Positions 44,876-54,645 of a stretch of DNA of 64,000 bases are shown here, one piece after another. Positions within the stretch are counted from its first letter, which is position 1. Each line of letters begins with the position of its first letter. The DNA comes from Pandoraea anapnoica (GTDB taxonomy: Bacteria > Pseudomonadota > Gammaproteobacteria > Burkholderiales > Burkholderiaceae): the NCBI RefSeq assembly GCF_902459765.1, contig NZ_CABPSP010000009.1, forward strand, positions 186,001-250,000. The letters are read 5' to 3'. Under the pieces are notes generated by a model, which saw only the letters and a program-made list of their open reading frames with translations, had not been told where the DNA came from and did no database searches. Position numbers and translations under genes: made by a program.

Positions 44876-46009
44876 TCAATCCAGTGCACGGGCGATCACC
44901 TGCCGCTGGACTTCGCTGGTGCCTTCGTAGATCTGCGTGATGCGGGCATCGCGATAGAAGCGCTCGACCGGATAGTCCTCCAGATACCCGTAACCACCGT
45001 GAATCTGAATGGCATGCGTACACACCCACTCCGCGAGTTCCGACGCGAAGAGCTTTGCTTGCGACGCCTCCGTCAGGCAGGGCAAGCCCTGTGTGCGCAG
45101 GGCCGCTGCGTGCAGAATGAGGAAGCGCGCCGCGTTGATGCGCGTCGTCATGTCGGCCAGCATGTTGGCGATACTCTGATGCTCGCGAATCGGCTTGCCG
45201 AATTGCTGGCGCTCGTTCGCATATTGCAGCGCCGCCTCGAAGGCCGCGCGCGCCACGCCCAGCGCCAGCGCCGCGATCCCGATGCGCCCGCCCTCAAGGT
45301 TGGACAACGCGATCTTCAGTCCCTGCCCCGGTTCACCCAATATAGCGTCCTCGCCGACTTCGCAGTCGACCAGCGTGATCGGACAGGTGTCCGACGCGCG
45401 AATGCCCAGCTTGTGCTCGGGACGCCCGACCTCGAATCCCTTTGTATCGGTCGGCACGATGAAGGCGGAGATGCCACGCTTGCCCGCTGCCGGATCGGTG
45501 ACCGCAAACACGATGGCCACTGCCGCGCGCCTGCCGTTCGTCACGAACTGTTTGTTGCCGTTCAGGACCCACTTATCACCGCGCCGCTCGGCGCGCGTCT
45601 TCAGATTGCTGGCGTCCGACCCGGCTTGCGGCTCGGTCAGGCAGAACGCCCCGATCTTGCGGCCTGCGGCCAGATCCGGCAGCCAGCGCTCGCGCTGGGC
45701 GTCGTTACCGAACTTCAGGATCGGCGCACAGCCGACCGAGTTGTGCACGGACATCATCGTGGCCGTGGAAGCGCAACCCGCCGCAATTTCCTCCATCGCC
45801 AGCGCATACGCCGTGTAATCGGTGTACGACCCGCCGTACTGCTCCGGCACCATCATGCCGAGCAGGCCAAGCTCGCCCATCTGCGCAACCATCGCGTCGG
45901 GCAACGCACACTCGCGGTCCCATTGCGCTGCGTTCGGCGCAAGTTGCTCGCTGGAAAACGCACGCGCCATATCGCGAATCATGCGTTGGTCTTCGGTGTA
46001 GAAATCCAT
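44876..46009 (-). CDS. Acyl-CoA dehydrogenase (isobutyryl/short-branched type)
   Basis: 377-residue FAD enzyme that oxidises an acyl-CoA to the 2-enoyl-CoA and passes electrons to ETF. Signatures are [16 protein letters not shown], the FAD/substrate region [20 protein letters not shown], and the C-terminal catalytic-Glu region [19 protein letters not shown]. Coupling to 3-hydroxyisobutyryl-CoA hydrolase suggests isobutyryl-CoA as substrate. The start has GGAGACAG upstream. Tandem repeats at 46031-46094 lie in its leader. Confidence 0.9.
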   Translation of the reverse strand: MDFYTEDQRMIRDMARAFSSEQLAPNAAQWDRECALPDAMVAQMGELGLLGMMVPEQYGGSYTDYTAYALAMEEIAAGCASTATMMSVHNSVGCAPILKFGNDAQRERWLPDLAAGRKIGAFCLTEPQAGSDASNLKTRAERRGDKWVLNGNKQFVTNGRRAAVAIVFAVTDPAAGKRGISAFIVPTDTKGFEVGRPEHKLGIRASDTCPITLVDCEVGEDAILGEPGQGLKIALSNLEGGRIGIAALALGVARAAFEAALQYANERQQFGKPIREHQSIANMLADMTTRINAARFLILHAAALRTQGLPCLTEASQAKLFASELAEWVCTHAIQIHGGYGYLEDYPVERFYRDARITQIYEGTSEVQRQVIARALD

Positions 46010-46501
46010 GCTCTGTCTCCTGCGCCGTGACGTTATCGGAACGTTATCGGAACGTTATCGGTAAGAATCGCGTTAAGAATCGCGGTAAAAATCGTCGACG
46101 TCTTTCGCCTATCGATGGGTCCAGTGTAGGGATCGCGCCCCGTTGGCACCATAGCCAAAAACGGCAAATTGGATGAGCGGAATTGCCATCGGAATCGTCC
46201 GTATCGGGCTCGGGACAAACCCTCATGGCCGCAGGGAATCGCCGCACGCCTTACCGGACAATGCCCAGGGTACGCCTGACGCGAGGCGAGATCCCCTGTT
46301 TGCGGAGTGGATAAATCCCTCACGAACTCTGACCCGATTGGACATTGCCTGCCGCCGACGCCACCCATTACGATGAATTTCCCCTTGCCCACGAGCGTCG
46401 CCCCCGAGAACAGACGGCGCCGTGGGCGGTCGGCAAAGCATACAGAGGGCACTCACCGCGAGCGTGCTTGCCGACCCGCATCTGTCTACAGGAGACAACC
46501 C
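46010..46501. other. Divergent promoter region of the acyl-CoA cluster
   Basis: 492 bases without a convincing gene between the acyl-CoA dehydrogenase and the acyl-CoA synthetase. The part nearest the dehydrogenase carries short tandem repeats. An in-frame extension of the synthetase into this region (from 46307) has no binding site and is not protein-like. Confidence 0.65.
46031..46094. repeat. Short tandem repeats in the acyl-CoA dehydrogenase leader
   Basis: CGTTATCGGAA occurs twice (46031-46041, 46042-46052) with a third partial copy, followed by three 12-base units CGGTAAGAATCG (46059-46070), CGTTAAGAATCG (46071-46082) and CGGTAAAAATCG (46083-46094). The array begins 21 bases upstream of the start codon. 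Confidence 0.85.
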
Positions 46502-48163
46502 ATGACTGCGGAATACGCCCAAGCCTATGAGGCGTTCGACATCGACGCCACCGTGCGCGCCACGCTGGACGGCAATCTCGACGCGATGAATGCCTGTGTC
46601 GAATGTTGCGACCGTCACGCCCTTCCCGGGCGCATCGCCCTGTTCTGGGAAGGCAAGGACGGCACGAGCCAGACCTGGACGTTCAAATCGCTGCAAACCT
46701 TGTCGGCGCGCTTCGCCAACTTCCTGCGCGAACAAGGTGTGCAGCCCGGCGACCGTGTCAGCGGCCTGCTGCCTCGCACACCGGAATTGCTCGTCACGAT
46801 CCTCGGCACCTGGCGCGCGGGCGCTGTCTATCAGCCGCTTTTCACAGCGTTCGGGCCGAAGGCGATCGAACACCGTCTGCAAAGCGCGCAGAGCAAGCTC
46901 GTCGTTACCGACGCGACCAACCGGGCGAAGCTCGACGAAGTCGCCAACTGCCCGCCGGTCGCGACGGTCGGCGGCCCTCGCGGTCAGGGTGTGCGACGCG
47001 GTGACTTCAGTTTCTGGCACGAGGTCGAGCACCACGACGAGGTGTTCGATCCGGTGATGCGCCGGGGCGACGATCCCTTCATGATGATGTTCACCTCGGG
47101 CACGACAGGCGCGGCCAAACCGGTGATGGTGCCGCTGCGCGCGATCATGGCGTTCATGGGTTATATGCGCGACGCCGTCGATCTGCGTCCGACCGACACC
47201 TTCTGGAACATTGCCGACCCGGGTTGGGCGTACGGGCTGTACTACGCCGTCACAGGACCGCTCGCGATGGGGATTCCCACGACGTTCTACGACGGGCCGT
47301 TCACCGTGGAGAGCACGTACCGGATCATCAACAAACTGGGGGTCACCAACCTCGCAGGGTCGCCGACAGCGTTCCGTCTGCTCATCGCCGGAGGCGAAAA
47401 AGTGGCGGCTCCCGTCAAGGGCCGGCTGCGCGCCGTGTCGAGCGCTGGTGAGCCGCTGAACCCCGAAGTCATTCGCTGGTTCGCCGAGCATCTCGGTGTG
47501 ACCATTCACGATCATTACGGCCAGACGGAACTGGGCATGGTGGTCTGTAACCATCACGCACTCTCGCATCCGGTGCAATCGGGCGCTGCGGGCTTTGCCT
47601 CGCCGGGGCACCGTGTCGTGGTGCTCGACGACGAAGGCCGCGAGTGCCCTGTCGGGCAGCCGGGCGTGCTCGCGCTGGACCGCAAGCAATCGCCGCTGAT
47701 GTGGTTCGGCGGCTACTGGGAGCGGGAGACGCCAGCGTTCATGGGCGACTACTACCTTTCCGGCGACACCGTCGAGCGCAATACCGACGGCAGCATCAGC
47801 TTCGTCGGACGTAACGACGACGTCATCACGTCGGCAGGCTATCGCATCGGTCCGTTCGACGTGGAAAGCGCGCTGATCGAACATCCGGCCGTGGTCGAAA
47901 CGGCCGTAGTCGGCAAGCCGGACCCTGAGCGCACGGAGCTGGTCAAGGCATTCGTCGTGCTGCACGCCCAGTTCGCGCCGTCAGACGCCCTCGCCCGCGA
48001 ATTGCAGGAACACGTTCGCCATCGACTGTCGACGCACGCGTATCCGCGCGAAGTCGAATTCGTGACCGAACTGCCCAAGACGCCGAGCGGCAAGCTTCAG
48101 CGCTTCATTCTGCGCAATCAGGAAATCGCCAAAGCCGCGCAAGCGTCGGCCAATGCGGCCTGA
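46502..48163 (+). CDS. AMP-binding acyl-CoA synthetase
   Basis: 553-residue adenylate-forming enzyme that activates a carboxylic acid to its CoA ester with ATP. The P-loop is MFTSGTTGAAKP; the adenylate motif lies in DHYGQTELGMV; the hinge is in YYLSGDTVERNTDGSISFVG; the catalytic lysine is in TPSGKLQRF. The length fits acetyl/medium-chain acyl-CoA synthetases. The substrate is probably a short or branched acid, given the neighbours. The ATG at 46502 follows CAGGAGACAACC. The SDR gene follows after 30 bases. Confidence 0.88.
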   Translation: MTAEYAQAYEAFDIDATVRATLDGNLDAMNACVECCDRHALPGRIALFWEGKDGTSQTWTFKSLQTLSARFANFLREQGVQPGDRVSGLLPRTPELLVTILGTWRAGAVYQPLFTAFGPKAIEHRLQSAQSKLVVTDATNRAKLDEVANCPPVATVGGPRGQGVRRGDFSFWHEVEHHDEVFDPVMRRGDDPFMMMFTSGTTGAAKPVMVPLRAIMAFMGYMRDAVDLRPTDTFWNIADPGWAYGLYYAVTGPLAMGIPTTFYDGPFTVESTYRIINKLGVTNLAGSPTAFRLLIAGGEKVAAPVKGRLRAVSSAGEPLNPEVIRWFAEHLGVTIHDHYGQTELGMVVCNHHALSHPVQSGAAGFASPGHRVVVLDDEGRECPVGQPGVLALDRKQSPLMWFGGYWERETPAFMGDYYLSGDTVERNTDGSISFVGRNDDVITSAGYRIGPFDVESALIEHPAVVETAVVGKPDPERTELVKAFVVLHAQFAPSDALARELQEHVRHRLSTHAYPREVEFVTELPKTPSGKLQRFILRNQEIAKAAQASANAA

Positions 48164-48193
48164 GCGCCACCTCTTACTTATTCAGGATTCGCT

Positions 48194-48961
48194 ATGCAAA
48201 TCAAGGATCGTGTCTTTCTCGTCACCGGCGCATCGTCGGGGCTCGGTGCAGCAACCGCCCGCATGTTCGTCGACGCAGGTGCCAAGGTCGTGCTCGGCGA
48301 CATCAACGCCGAAGCCGGTGCCAAACAGGCCGACGCGCTGGGCGAGGCCGCGCGCTTCGTCACGACCGACATCACGCGCGAAGACGATGTGCAGCGTCTC
48401 GTCGATACGGCAAAGAGCGCCTTCGGCAGCCTGAACGGTGTGGTCAACTGCGCGGGCATGGTCATTGGCGAACGCATTCTCGGCAAGCAGGGGCCGCACC
48501 GGCTCGAGAGCTTCGCGCGCGTCATCAACGTGAACCTGATCGGCACGTTCAATGTGCTGCGCATTGCGGCTGCGGCGATGGCCGAGGGCGAAGCGGATGC
48601 CGAAGGCGAACGCGGCGTCGTCGTGAACACGGCATCGGTCGCAGCGTTCGACGGGCAGATCGGTCAGGCGGCATATGCGGCGTCCAAGGGGGGTGTCGCC
48701 GCACTGACCTTGCCCGCCGCGCGTGAGCTGGCGCGATTGGGCGTACGTGTCGTGACCGTCGCACCGGGGATTTTCGAAACACCGATGATGGCTGGCATGA
48801 CGCCCGAGGTGCAGGCTGCGCTCGGTGCGTCGGTACCGTTCCCACCGCGTCTGGGACGTCCGTCGGAGTACGCCGCGCTGGTGCGACACATTGTCGAGAA
48901 CACCATGATCAACGGCGAGGTCATTCGTCTTGACGGCGCATTACGCATGGCACCGAAGTAA
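48194..48961 (+). CDS. 3-hydroxyacyl-CoA dehydrogenase, SDR (HSD10-like)
   Basis: 255-residue NAD-dependent short-chain dehydrogenase. [10 protein letters not shown] is the dinucleotide motif, Ser in [10 protein letters not shown] and Tyr/Lys in YAASKGG form the catalytic site, and the PGIFETPMM segment is typical of the type II/HSD10 3-hydroxyacyl-CoA dehydrogenases. That family acts in isoleucine and fatty-acid oxidation (2-methyl-3-hydroxybutyryl-CoA). It is probably cotranscribed with the acyl-CoA synthetase. Confidence 0.88.
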   Translation: MQIKDRVFLVTGASSGLGAATARMFVDAGAKVVLGDINAEAGAKQADALGEAARFVTTDITREDDVQRLVDTAKSAFGSLNGVVNCAGMVIGERILGKQGPHRLESFARVINVNLIGTFNVLRIAAAAMAEGEADAEGERGVVVNTASVAAFDGQIGQAAYAASKGGVAALTLPAARELARLGVRVVTVAPGIFETPMMAGMTPEVQAALGASVPFPPRLGRPSEYAALVRHIVENTMINGEVIRLDGALRMAPK

Positions 48962-49145
48962 GCCGCAGGAAGTCTCGACGTCTTACGCTGCAATCGAAAC
49001 GCCAAGTCCGCCCCCCGCCAAATCTGCGATTTCGGAATACTCCGATCAGCGTTTCGGACGGCGACGGAAGCGCCGACAGGGGCCGCACTGCTAGAATTCC
49101 TGCGTCCCCCTGCTACGGCATTCCGCCGACTCCGATTCGCGACGC

Positions 49146-50156
49146 ATGGAAAAAGGCAGCATTTCGATTCATTTTGTGATCAACGCATTGGCGCACGTCG
49201 AGCGACTCGGCGGCGATCCGACGGCATTGCTGCGCGCCGCAGACATCGGCCCGTCGCTGCTCGCGCATCCACAGGGGCGTGTCTCGGCAGATCGATATGC
49301 GCATCTGTGGCGGCTGATCAGTCTTTCACTGGACGACGAGTTCTTTGGACAGGATTCGCGCCGCATGAAGGTCGGCAGTTTTGCGATGCTGTGTCACAGC
49401 GTCGTCGCCTGCCACACGCTGGAACAGGCGTTACAGCGAGCATGCCGCTTCATGGGGCTGTTGCTCGACGATCTGGAGATGCATCTGGTGCGCGACGGCG
49501 CACTGGCCCGGCTTGAAGTCCATGAGCGGCCGGATACGAAAGCGCCGCGCATCTTCGGACACGAGACGCTGCTGATCCTCTTCTACGCACTCACCTGTTG
49601 GCTGATCGCGCGGCGAGTGACGCTGGGAACGGCATACTTCGCCTTTGACGAACCGGTCTACAGCGATGAGTACCGGACCATGTATTCCGCGCGGTTGGTC
49701 TTCGGTGCTCCGCATACCGCTATCGAGTTCGACGCTGCGTGTCTTGACTTGCCGGTCGTGCAAAACGAAGTCACGGTGAAGGATTTCCTGCGGGCTGCAC
49801 CGGGCAACATCATCCTCAAGTACAAGAACACCAAGGGGATGGTGGCGCGGGTCCGGCGTCGATTGAAGACCATGTCGACGGATAGCTGGCCGGCGTTCGA
49901 AGCGTTGGCGGGCGAGTTTCACACGACCCCGTCGACGTTGCGCCGACGGTTGGAGGACGAGGGGCAGTCATACCAGTCGATCAAGGATCAGTTGCGACGC
50001 GATCTTGCGATTCACGCGCTCTGCCACACGTCCAAGCCGATGCTGGAAATTGCGCTGTCGTTGGGCTTCGCCGATCCCAGTGCATTCTTCCGGGCGTTCC
50101 GAAAATGGACGGGAGCACGTCCGGGAGATTACCGGCGTCAGGCAGTGGAAGCCTGA
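49146..50156 (+). CDS. AraC family regulator with arabinose-binding-like N-domain
   Basis: 336-residue transcription factor. Residues about 20-205 form the N-terminal sensor domain common to OruR/ArgR-like members. Residues about 230-330 form the double helix-turn-helix (FHTTPSTLRRRLEDEGQSYQ and MLEIALSLGFADPSAFFRAF). It is the likely regulator of the adjacent acyl-CoA cluster; related genes sit next to fatty or branched-chain acid catabolic genes. The start has no strong binding site. Confidence 0.88.
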   Translation: MEKGSISIHFVINALAHVERLGGDPTALLRAADIGPSLLAHPQGRVSADRYAHLWRLISLSLDDEFFGQDSRRMKVGSFAMLCHSVVACHTLEQALQRACRFMGLLLDDLEMHLVRDGALARLEVHERPDTKAPRIFGHETLLILFYALTCWLIARRVTLGTAYFAFDEPVYSDEYRTMYSARLVFGAPHTAIEFDAACLDLPVVQNEVTVKDFLRAAPGNIILKYKNTKGMVARVRRRLKTMSTDSWPAFEALAGEFHTTPSTLRRRLEDEGQSYQSIKDQLRRDLAIHALCHTSKPMLEIALSLGFADPSAFFRAFRKWTGARPGDYRRQAVEA

Positions 50157-50198
50157 CGCGCCCTGAACCGATCGATCTCGGTTCGATGACGCGTCAGG
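50152..50198. terminator. Two-step hairpin between convergent araC and MFS genes
   Basis: CCTGACGCG (50152-50160) pairs with CGCGTCAGG (50190-50198); inside, GAACCGA (50165-50171) pairs with TCGGTTC (50178-50184). It includes the araC stop codon and serves both convergent transcripts. No long T-run. Confidence 0.6.
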
Positions 50199-50240
50199 CG
50201 GTGCCGTGTGTCATCTGCAAAACGGACGACGGCAGACGTC

Positions 50241-51614
50241 TCAAGCCGTGCGGGCCTTGCCGGTCACGGCAGCACTTTGACCTTCCTTGCCGTTATCGTC
50301 ATTGTCGTCCAGTTCGATGCGTTTGACTTCGCCGAGCAGCAGCAGGTAGCACAGCACGCCGGCGATGGCGAAGATGCTGATGAGGCCGAGAGCCCAGCCG
50401 AACGAGCCTGTCGCTTTGACGATGAAGCCAATGGCGATGGGCGTGATGATGCCCGAGAGGTTACCGGCGAAGTTCACCGCACCGCCCGTGATGCCGACCA
50501 TGCCCTTGGGGGCGATGTCCGCCACGAGCGACCACGACGCCGACGCCACGCCTTGCGCAAAAAACGCAAACGACATGATGGCGATGACGAGCCAGTTGGC
50601 ATCCGTGAGTACCGTGAGCGACATCGTCGGCACCAGCAGCAGACCGGTGACGATGGGCGTCTTGCGCGCCGTACCGACCGCCACACCGCGACGCAGCAAC
50701 CAGTCCGAGAGCAGACCACCGCACACCACGCCGATGGAGGCCGCCACGAACGGCACCGACGTCATGCCACCGGCCTTGAGCACCGTCATGTGACGTTCGG
50801 TGATCAGGTACGTCGGGAACCACGTCAGGAAGAAGTACAGCGACGAGAGCGACGCGAACTTACCCACGCAGATCGCGATGATCTGGCGATTGCGAAACAG
50901 CGCCAGCAGCTTGCGCCACGGGAATTTCTGCGCCGTCGCAGGTTCCGCCGATTTCACTTCGACGAGCGCCCCGCCGCTACGAATATGCTCGAGTTCTGCG
51001 GCGTTGACCCACGAGCACTTGTCCGGATCGCGATAACCGACGAACCAGACACCGGCCCACACGATGCCCAAAAGCCCTGTCGCATAGAAAATTTCGCGCC
51101 AGCCCCACGTGTGAGCAATCCAGAACAGCACTGGAGTGAGGGCCGCCATGCCGATGTATTGGCCGACGAGGTAGACGCTCGTCGCCACACCCCGTTCACG
51201 TTGGGCGAACCAGATCGAGACCACGCGATTGTTCACAGGGAACGTCGGGGCTTCGGCAATGCCCACGCCCAGACGCATACCGAAGAGCGTGGCGAAGCGC
51301 GATGTGAAGCCTTGCATGAACGTCAGCACCGACCAGCTGAGGATAGCCACACCGTAGATCGCGCGCGTGCCAAAGCGGTCGATGACCCAACCGCCGGGAA
51401 TGTTGGCGATCACATACGTCCAGGCGTACGCCGAGAAAATGAAGCCCAGTTCGACCGGTCCGAGACCGAACTCCTGCTTGAGCATCGGGGCGGCGACCGA
51501 GAGATTGGCTCGGTCGACATAATTGATGACCGTGCCGACGAAGACCAGAAAAAGCATCCAGTAGCGCACACGCGAGGGGCGCTGGGAGGATGTGGGGGGC
51601 AGAGAAACTGACAT
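50241..51614 (-). CDS. MFS carrier, anion:cation symporter (ACS) type
   Basis: 457-residue inner-membrane transporter with 12 helices. The N-terminus FVGTVINYVDRANLSVAAPM and NIPGGWVIDRFGTR are hallmarks of the ACS branch, which imports organic anions such as hexuronates, glucarate, tartrate or phthalate. The C-terminal tail is charged (LDDNDDNGKEG). It is adjacent to, and on the same strand as, a porin; the pair may move one organic acid across both membranes. Substrate unknown. Confidence 0.87.
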   Translation of the reverse strand: MSVSLPPTSSQRPSRVRYWMLFLVFVGTVINYVDRANLSVAAPMLKQEFGLGPVELGFIFSAYAWTYVIANIPGGWVIDRFGTRAIYGVAILSWSVLTFMQGFTSRFATLFGMRLGVGIAEAPTFPVNNRVVSIWFAQRERGVATSVYLVGQYIGMAALTPVLFWIAHTWGWREIFYATGLLGIVWAGVWFVGYRDPDKCSWVNAAELEHIRSGGALVEVKSAEPATAQKFPWRKLLALFRNRQIIAICVGKFASLSSLYFFLTWFPTYLITERHMTVLKAGGMTSVPFVAASIGVVCGGLLSDWLLRRGVAVGTARKTPIVTGLLLVPTMSLTVLTDANWLVIAIMSFAFFAQGVASASWSLVADIAPKGMVGITGGAVNFAGNLSGIITPIAIGFIVKATGSFGWALGLISIFAIAGVLCYLLLLGEVKRIELDDNDDNGKEGQSAAVTGKARTA

Positions 51615-51740
51615 GTTGAATCTCGTGAATCTCGAAATAGGCGGCGACGTTATACAGATGCCGCCGAAAATCCTGCAATCACCAACATCGTCGGCACCGA
51701 ACGAAGTCGACGCCGACGATACCGAGACTTAGACGCTATC

Positions 51741-52826
51741 TCAGAAGCTGTGATACATCCCGACGCGCAGCAGCATCTGATCGTGATTGCTCGATGCGCC
51801 GATCGGATACGACGCGGCGTGGTTATTCCCCGTCGCGCCGATGTATGTCACTTGTGCCTGCAACTGCGTACGCTTCGAGAACGAATACAGGTCGCCCGCT
51901 TCGATCTGGTTGTAGTGCGTGTGGTTGAACGACGAGTACGAATAGCCCAGCGTCAACGCGTTCGCTTCCGTGACGCGGTATTCCGTGCCCACGTCGTAGT
52001 TGAACATGTTGCCCGAGCCGCCAGGCGCGCGAACTTCGCTGCGCGTATAGAGCGCGTGCACGTTCCAGCGCGACGAAATGCGGTACGAAGCGCCGATGCC
52101 GGTGTTGTTCACGGCGTCCGACTTGAACAGGTTCGTGGCGGAAAGGGCCGACTGACCGAAGATCGACGAAATGCCGAGACGCGACGAGAAATCGAACGTC
52201 CGCTTGTTGATGCTCACGTAAGTTGCAGCCATCGACAACGCGCCGTTGTCGTACTTCACGTAGGCACCGGCCGTGCGCCCTTGCGCGCTGCCGCCAGCGA
52301 AGCCGTACATCAGACCGCCTGTCAGTCCGTGGAAGCTCGTGCTGTTCCACTTCACCGCGTTATCGATCTGCGACGAATTCGCCAGATTGTCGAGGTTGCC
52401 GGGGTGATAGGCGTAAAGGTTGTGCTGCCAGAAGCCGTTCGAGAAGCGGATCGAGACGTCTTGCATGAAGTCTGTCTGGTGCCCGATCGATACTGTGCCG
52501 AAACGATCGCTGGCGAGCCCGACCCACGCCTGACGATTCCACTCGACGCCGCTATTGATCAGCGCACCGGAGCTTGTATTGAAACCCTGTTCGAGTTGGA
52601 AGACAGCGGCGAGACCGCCCCCGAGATCCTCACGTCCTTTAATGCCGAAACGGTCGGGTTGACCGATACCGGCGTCCATTTTGAACAGACGTCCGCCGCC
52701 CTGATTGCTCACATAAGTGAGACCGTCGTCGACCGTCCCGTAAATCTGCAACGAATTGCCAGCGGCGTGTGCCGCGCCAACGCATGCCAATAGGCAAGCT
52801 GCGCCGATACTGCGTCTCTTCACCAT
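51741..52826 (-). CDS. Gram-negative (Burkholderia-type) porin
   Basis: 361-residue outer-membrane trimeric porin. The signal peptide is residues 1-21 (ACLLACVGAAHA/A). The mature part begins GNSLQIYGTVDDGLTYVSN with PDRFGIKGREDLGGGLAAVF, both characteristic of beta-proteobacterial porins. It ends in YHSF with the terminal Phe needed for barrel assembly. The start has CAGGAG upstream. It lies 126 bases before the MFS carrier on the same strand. Confidence 0.92.
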   Translation of the reverse strand: MVKRRSIGAACLLACVGAAHAAGNSLQIYGTVDDGLTYVSNQGGGRLFKMDAGIGQPDRFGIKGREDLGGGLAAVFQLEQGFNTSSGALINSGVEWNRQAWVGLASDRFGTVSIGHQTDFMQDVSIRFSNGFWQHNLYAYHPGNLDNLANSSQIDNAVKWNSTSFHGLTGGLMYGFAGGSAQGRTAGAYVKYDNGALSMAATYVSINKRTFDFSSRLGISSIFGQSALSATNLFKSDAVNNTGIGASYRISSRWNVHALYTRSEVRAPGGSGNMFNYDVGTEYRVTEANALTLGYSYSSFNHTHYNQIEAGDLYSFSKRTQLQAQVTYIGATGNNHAASYPIGASSNHDQMLLRVGMYHSF

Positions 52827-53178
52827 CCACTCCTGTTTGCCTCTGATGCCCGGGGCTGTTGACGCCCTGTGCCGGTACGTTCGACGTCATTCCCAACGTC
52901 CCGACTGCCGCATCGTTATTGTCTTACCTATGAAACACTGATTAATAGGTGAGACAATTATGTCGAAGTGGCTAGTGTGAGACAAGCAGAAAATAAGTAA
53001 GCATTTATTGATGTTGCGCAAATGCTAATGACAAAGGTGACGCGCGTCTGCGGGAAAAAATAGAGGAATGGCGCAGCCATACGGTCTGGCAGAGGCCATA
53101 TGGTGGGAAACGGATGGAGCGCAGCTCAGCCGCAAAAAGAGCGGCGGCGGTGGAAAAAATGGGGCGTAAGTGTGGCGG

Positions 53179-53243
53179 CAATCGCCGGCCCCCTGACGCA
53201 GTGACTTAAAGGTAGTGGAACGGAGTCAGGGGGCCGGTGATTG
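53179..53243. repeat. 19-bp inverted repeat
   Basis: The arms are 53179-53197 and 53225-53243, 18 of 19 bases complementary, with a perfect 13-base core CCGGCCCCCTGAC / GTCAGGGGGCCGG and a 27-base spacer. No T-run follows on either strand, so it does not look like a simple terminator. It may be a REP-like or MITE-like element or a strong mRNA stem. Confidence 0.75.
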
Positions 53244-53271
53244 GCGCTGCCCGGAGGGTATTAAGGGTGGC

Positions 53272-53299
53272 GGGGATTTGGGGCCGCGGGGGTTGGGGG
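53272..53299 (+). other. Canonical four-run G-quadruplex motif
   Basis: GGGG-ATTT-GGGG-CCGC-GGGGG-TT-GGGGG on the + strand: four runs of at least four G with loops of 4, 4 and 2. It lies 15 bases beyond the iclR stop, on the strand used as template for iclR. Confidence 0.7.
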
Positions 53300-53313
53300 C
53301 CCCGGGTGATAAA

Positions 53314-54198
53314 TCACCGATGCCCACCCAAAGGCGCAACCCCAGCGCGCTCCGAGCGATAGTTCAGCTTGTGGGAAAGCTCATCGGCAGCAGATACCAC
53401 CTTCTCGACGATGCCGTTCTCGAGCAAATCGGCTTCGACGCGTGCCTGCGGGATGGTCACGCTGATAACGGCGGCAATTTGCCCACGATGATTGCGTACC
53501 GGCGCAGCGATCGTCGAAATGTTCTGTTCGAAGAAGGCTTGGCTCATGCTGTAGCCGCGAGCGATGTCTTCCTGCACCACACGATGGAGCGCGTCGACCG
53601 TGGTCGGTGTGTGCGCCGTGTACGCTTCGAGCTTGCGTTCCGGATAAAGCTGCTTGAGCGACGGCAACGAATAATCGCCGAGCAGAATGTGCCCGACGGC
53701 GGTCGCGTGAGCGGGCAGACGCGTGCCGACGCGAACCGTACCGAACACCAGTTCGCGGCTGGCCGCCTTCGCGACGAATACTGCGTCGCGCTGATCGAGA
53801 ATCAGGATGTGACTGGAGAAGCCCGTCGCGTCGCGCAGCTTCTCGATAACGGGCGTCCCGAGATCCGTCAGTTCAAGCGAGTTCAGATACTCGAAACCGA
53901 GGCGCAGCACCGCCACACCGAGCCGGTAATGACGGTCGTCGCCCGCCTTCTCGATAAAGCCTTCGGCTTCCAACGTCTGCAACAGACGAAACACCGTTGA
54001 GCGAGGAATGTCCAGCCGCCGCGCAAGGTCCGCCCCTGCCAGCACCGGCTCGCGCGCCGAAAAAGTCATGAGGATCCGCAGACCGCGCTCCAGGCCCGGG
54101 ACCGAATATTTGTTATCGCTGTCGTTGCTCATGCCGTTTGCGCACAATGGCGCCGACCGGTGTGCGGCGGTTCCGCGCAGCCGATAGACGATATTCAT
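53314..54198 (-). CDS. IclR family regulator
   Basis: 294-residue transcription factor (272 if the ATG at 54132 is used, which removes 22 residues unlike the family and begins SNDSDNKYSVPGLERGLRIL). Residues about 32-95 form the winged helix (LARRLDIPRSTVFRLLQTLE). Residues about 110-280 form the IclR effector domain (VRVGTRLPAHATAVGHILL, FEQNISTIAAPVRN). It is monocistronic and may control the porin/MFS pair or the divergent region to its right. The effector is unknown. Confidence 0.87.
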   Translation of the reverse strand: MNIVYRLRGTAAHRSAPLCANGMSNDSDNKYSVPGLERGLRILMTFSAREPVLAGADLARRLDIPRSTVFRLLQTLEAEGFIEKAGDDRHYRLGVAVLRLGFEYLNSLELTDLGTPVIEKLRDATGFSSHILILDQRDAVFVAKAASRELVFGTVRVGTRLPAHATAVGHILLGDYSLPSLKQLYPERKLEAYTAHTPTTVDALHRVVQEDIARGYSMSQAFFEQNISTIAAPVRNHRGQIAAVISVTIPQARVEADLLENGIVEKVVSAADELSHKLNYRSERAGVAPLGGHR

Positions 54199-54645
54199 GG
54201 AAGGCGCACATTATAGGCTACGGCCCCGCCCCCCGACCATGACGGAAGACCATGAGTCGACCGGGCCACTTTCTCACCCTGCGAGACCGAGTTGCGCCGA
54301 TGACATCGTCACGGTTGCGCTTAGTTGCGCCCGTTCTCGAAACACCATGCCCTATGCAAGCGCAGACGGGCACCCATCCAGGGCAAGCGGGGCGGGCTTT
54401 CGGGCGATTTCGGGGCCCAACGCCCGCGTCCGGCGGCATGCACCGCAATGGGGGTAATTCCGAAGCGCGTCGACTCGCGGTTTTTGTCATGATTGCGGCT
54501 GCAAGCTTGACAAGCTGGCGCATGTGGAGCGAGACACCGTGGCCCGAGCCGAGAACAATAAACGATCCGGACTGGCCAAAAGGCACGTATTCCTTTTCTC
54601 CTGACGCTTTTGCGATTGCCTATCCCAATAGCCACTCAGGAGCTG

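Larger units (their letters stand above)
52827..53313. other. Intergenic region upstream of porin with inverted repeat and G-quadruplex motif
   Basis: 487 bases without a convincing gene. The porin-proximal part is AT-rich (52910-53030) and should contain its promoter. The rest is G-rich and carries a long inverted repeat (53179-53243) and a four-run G motif (53272-53299). An IclR stop codon borders it. Confidence 0.65.

Noticed and set aside
53179-53243. Inverted repeat as termini of an insertion sequence
   Set aside because: Only 27 bases separate the arms and there is no gene between them, so it is not an IS.
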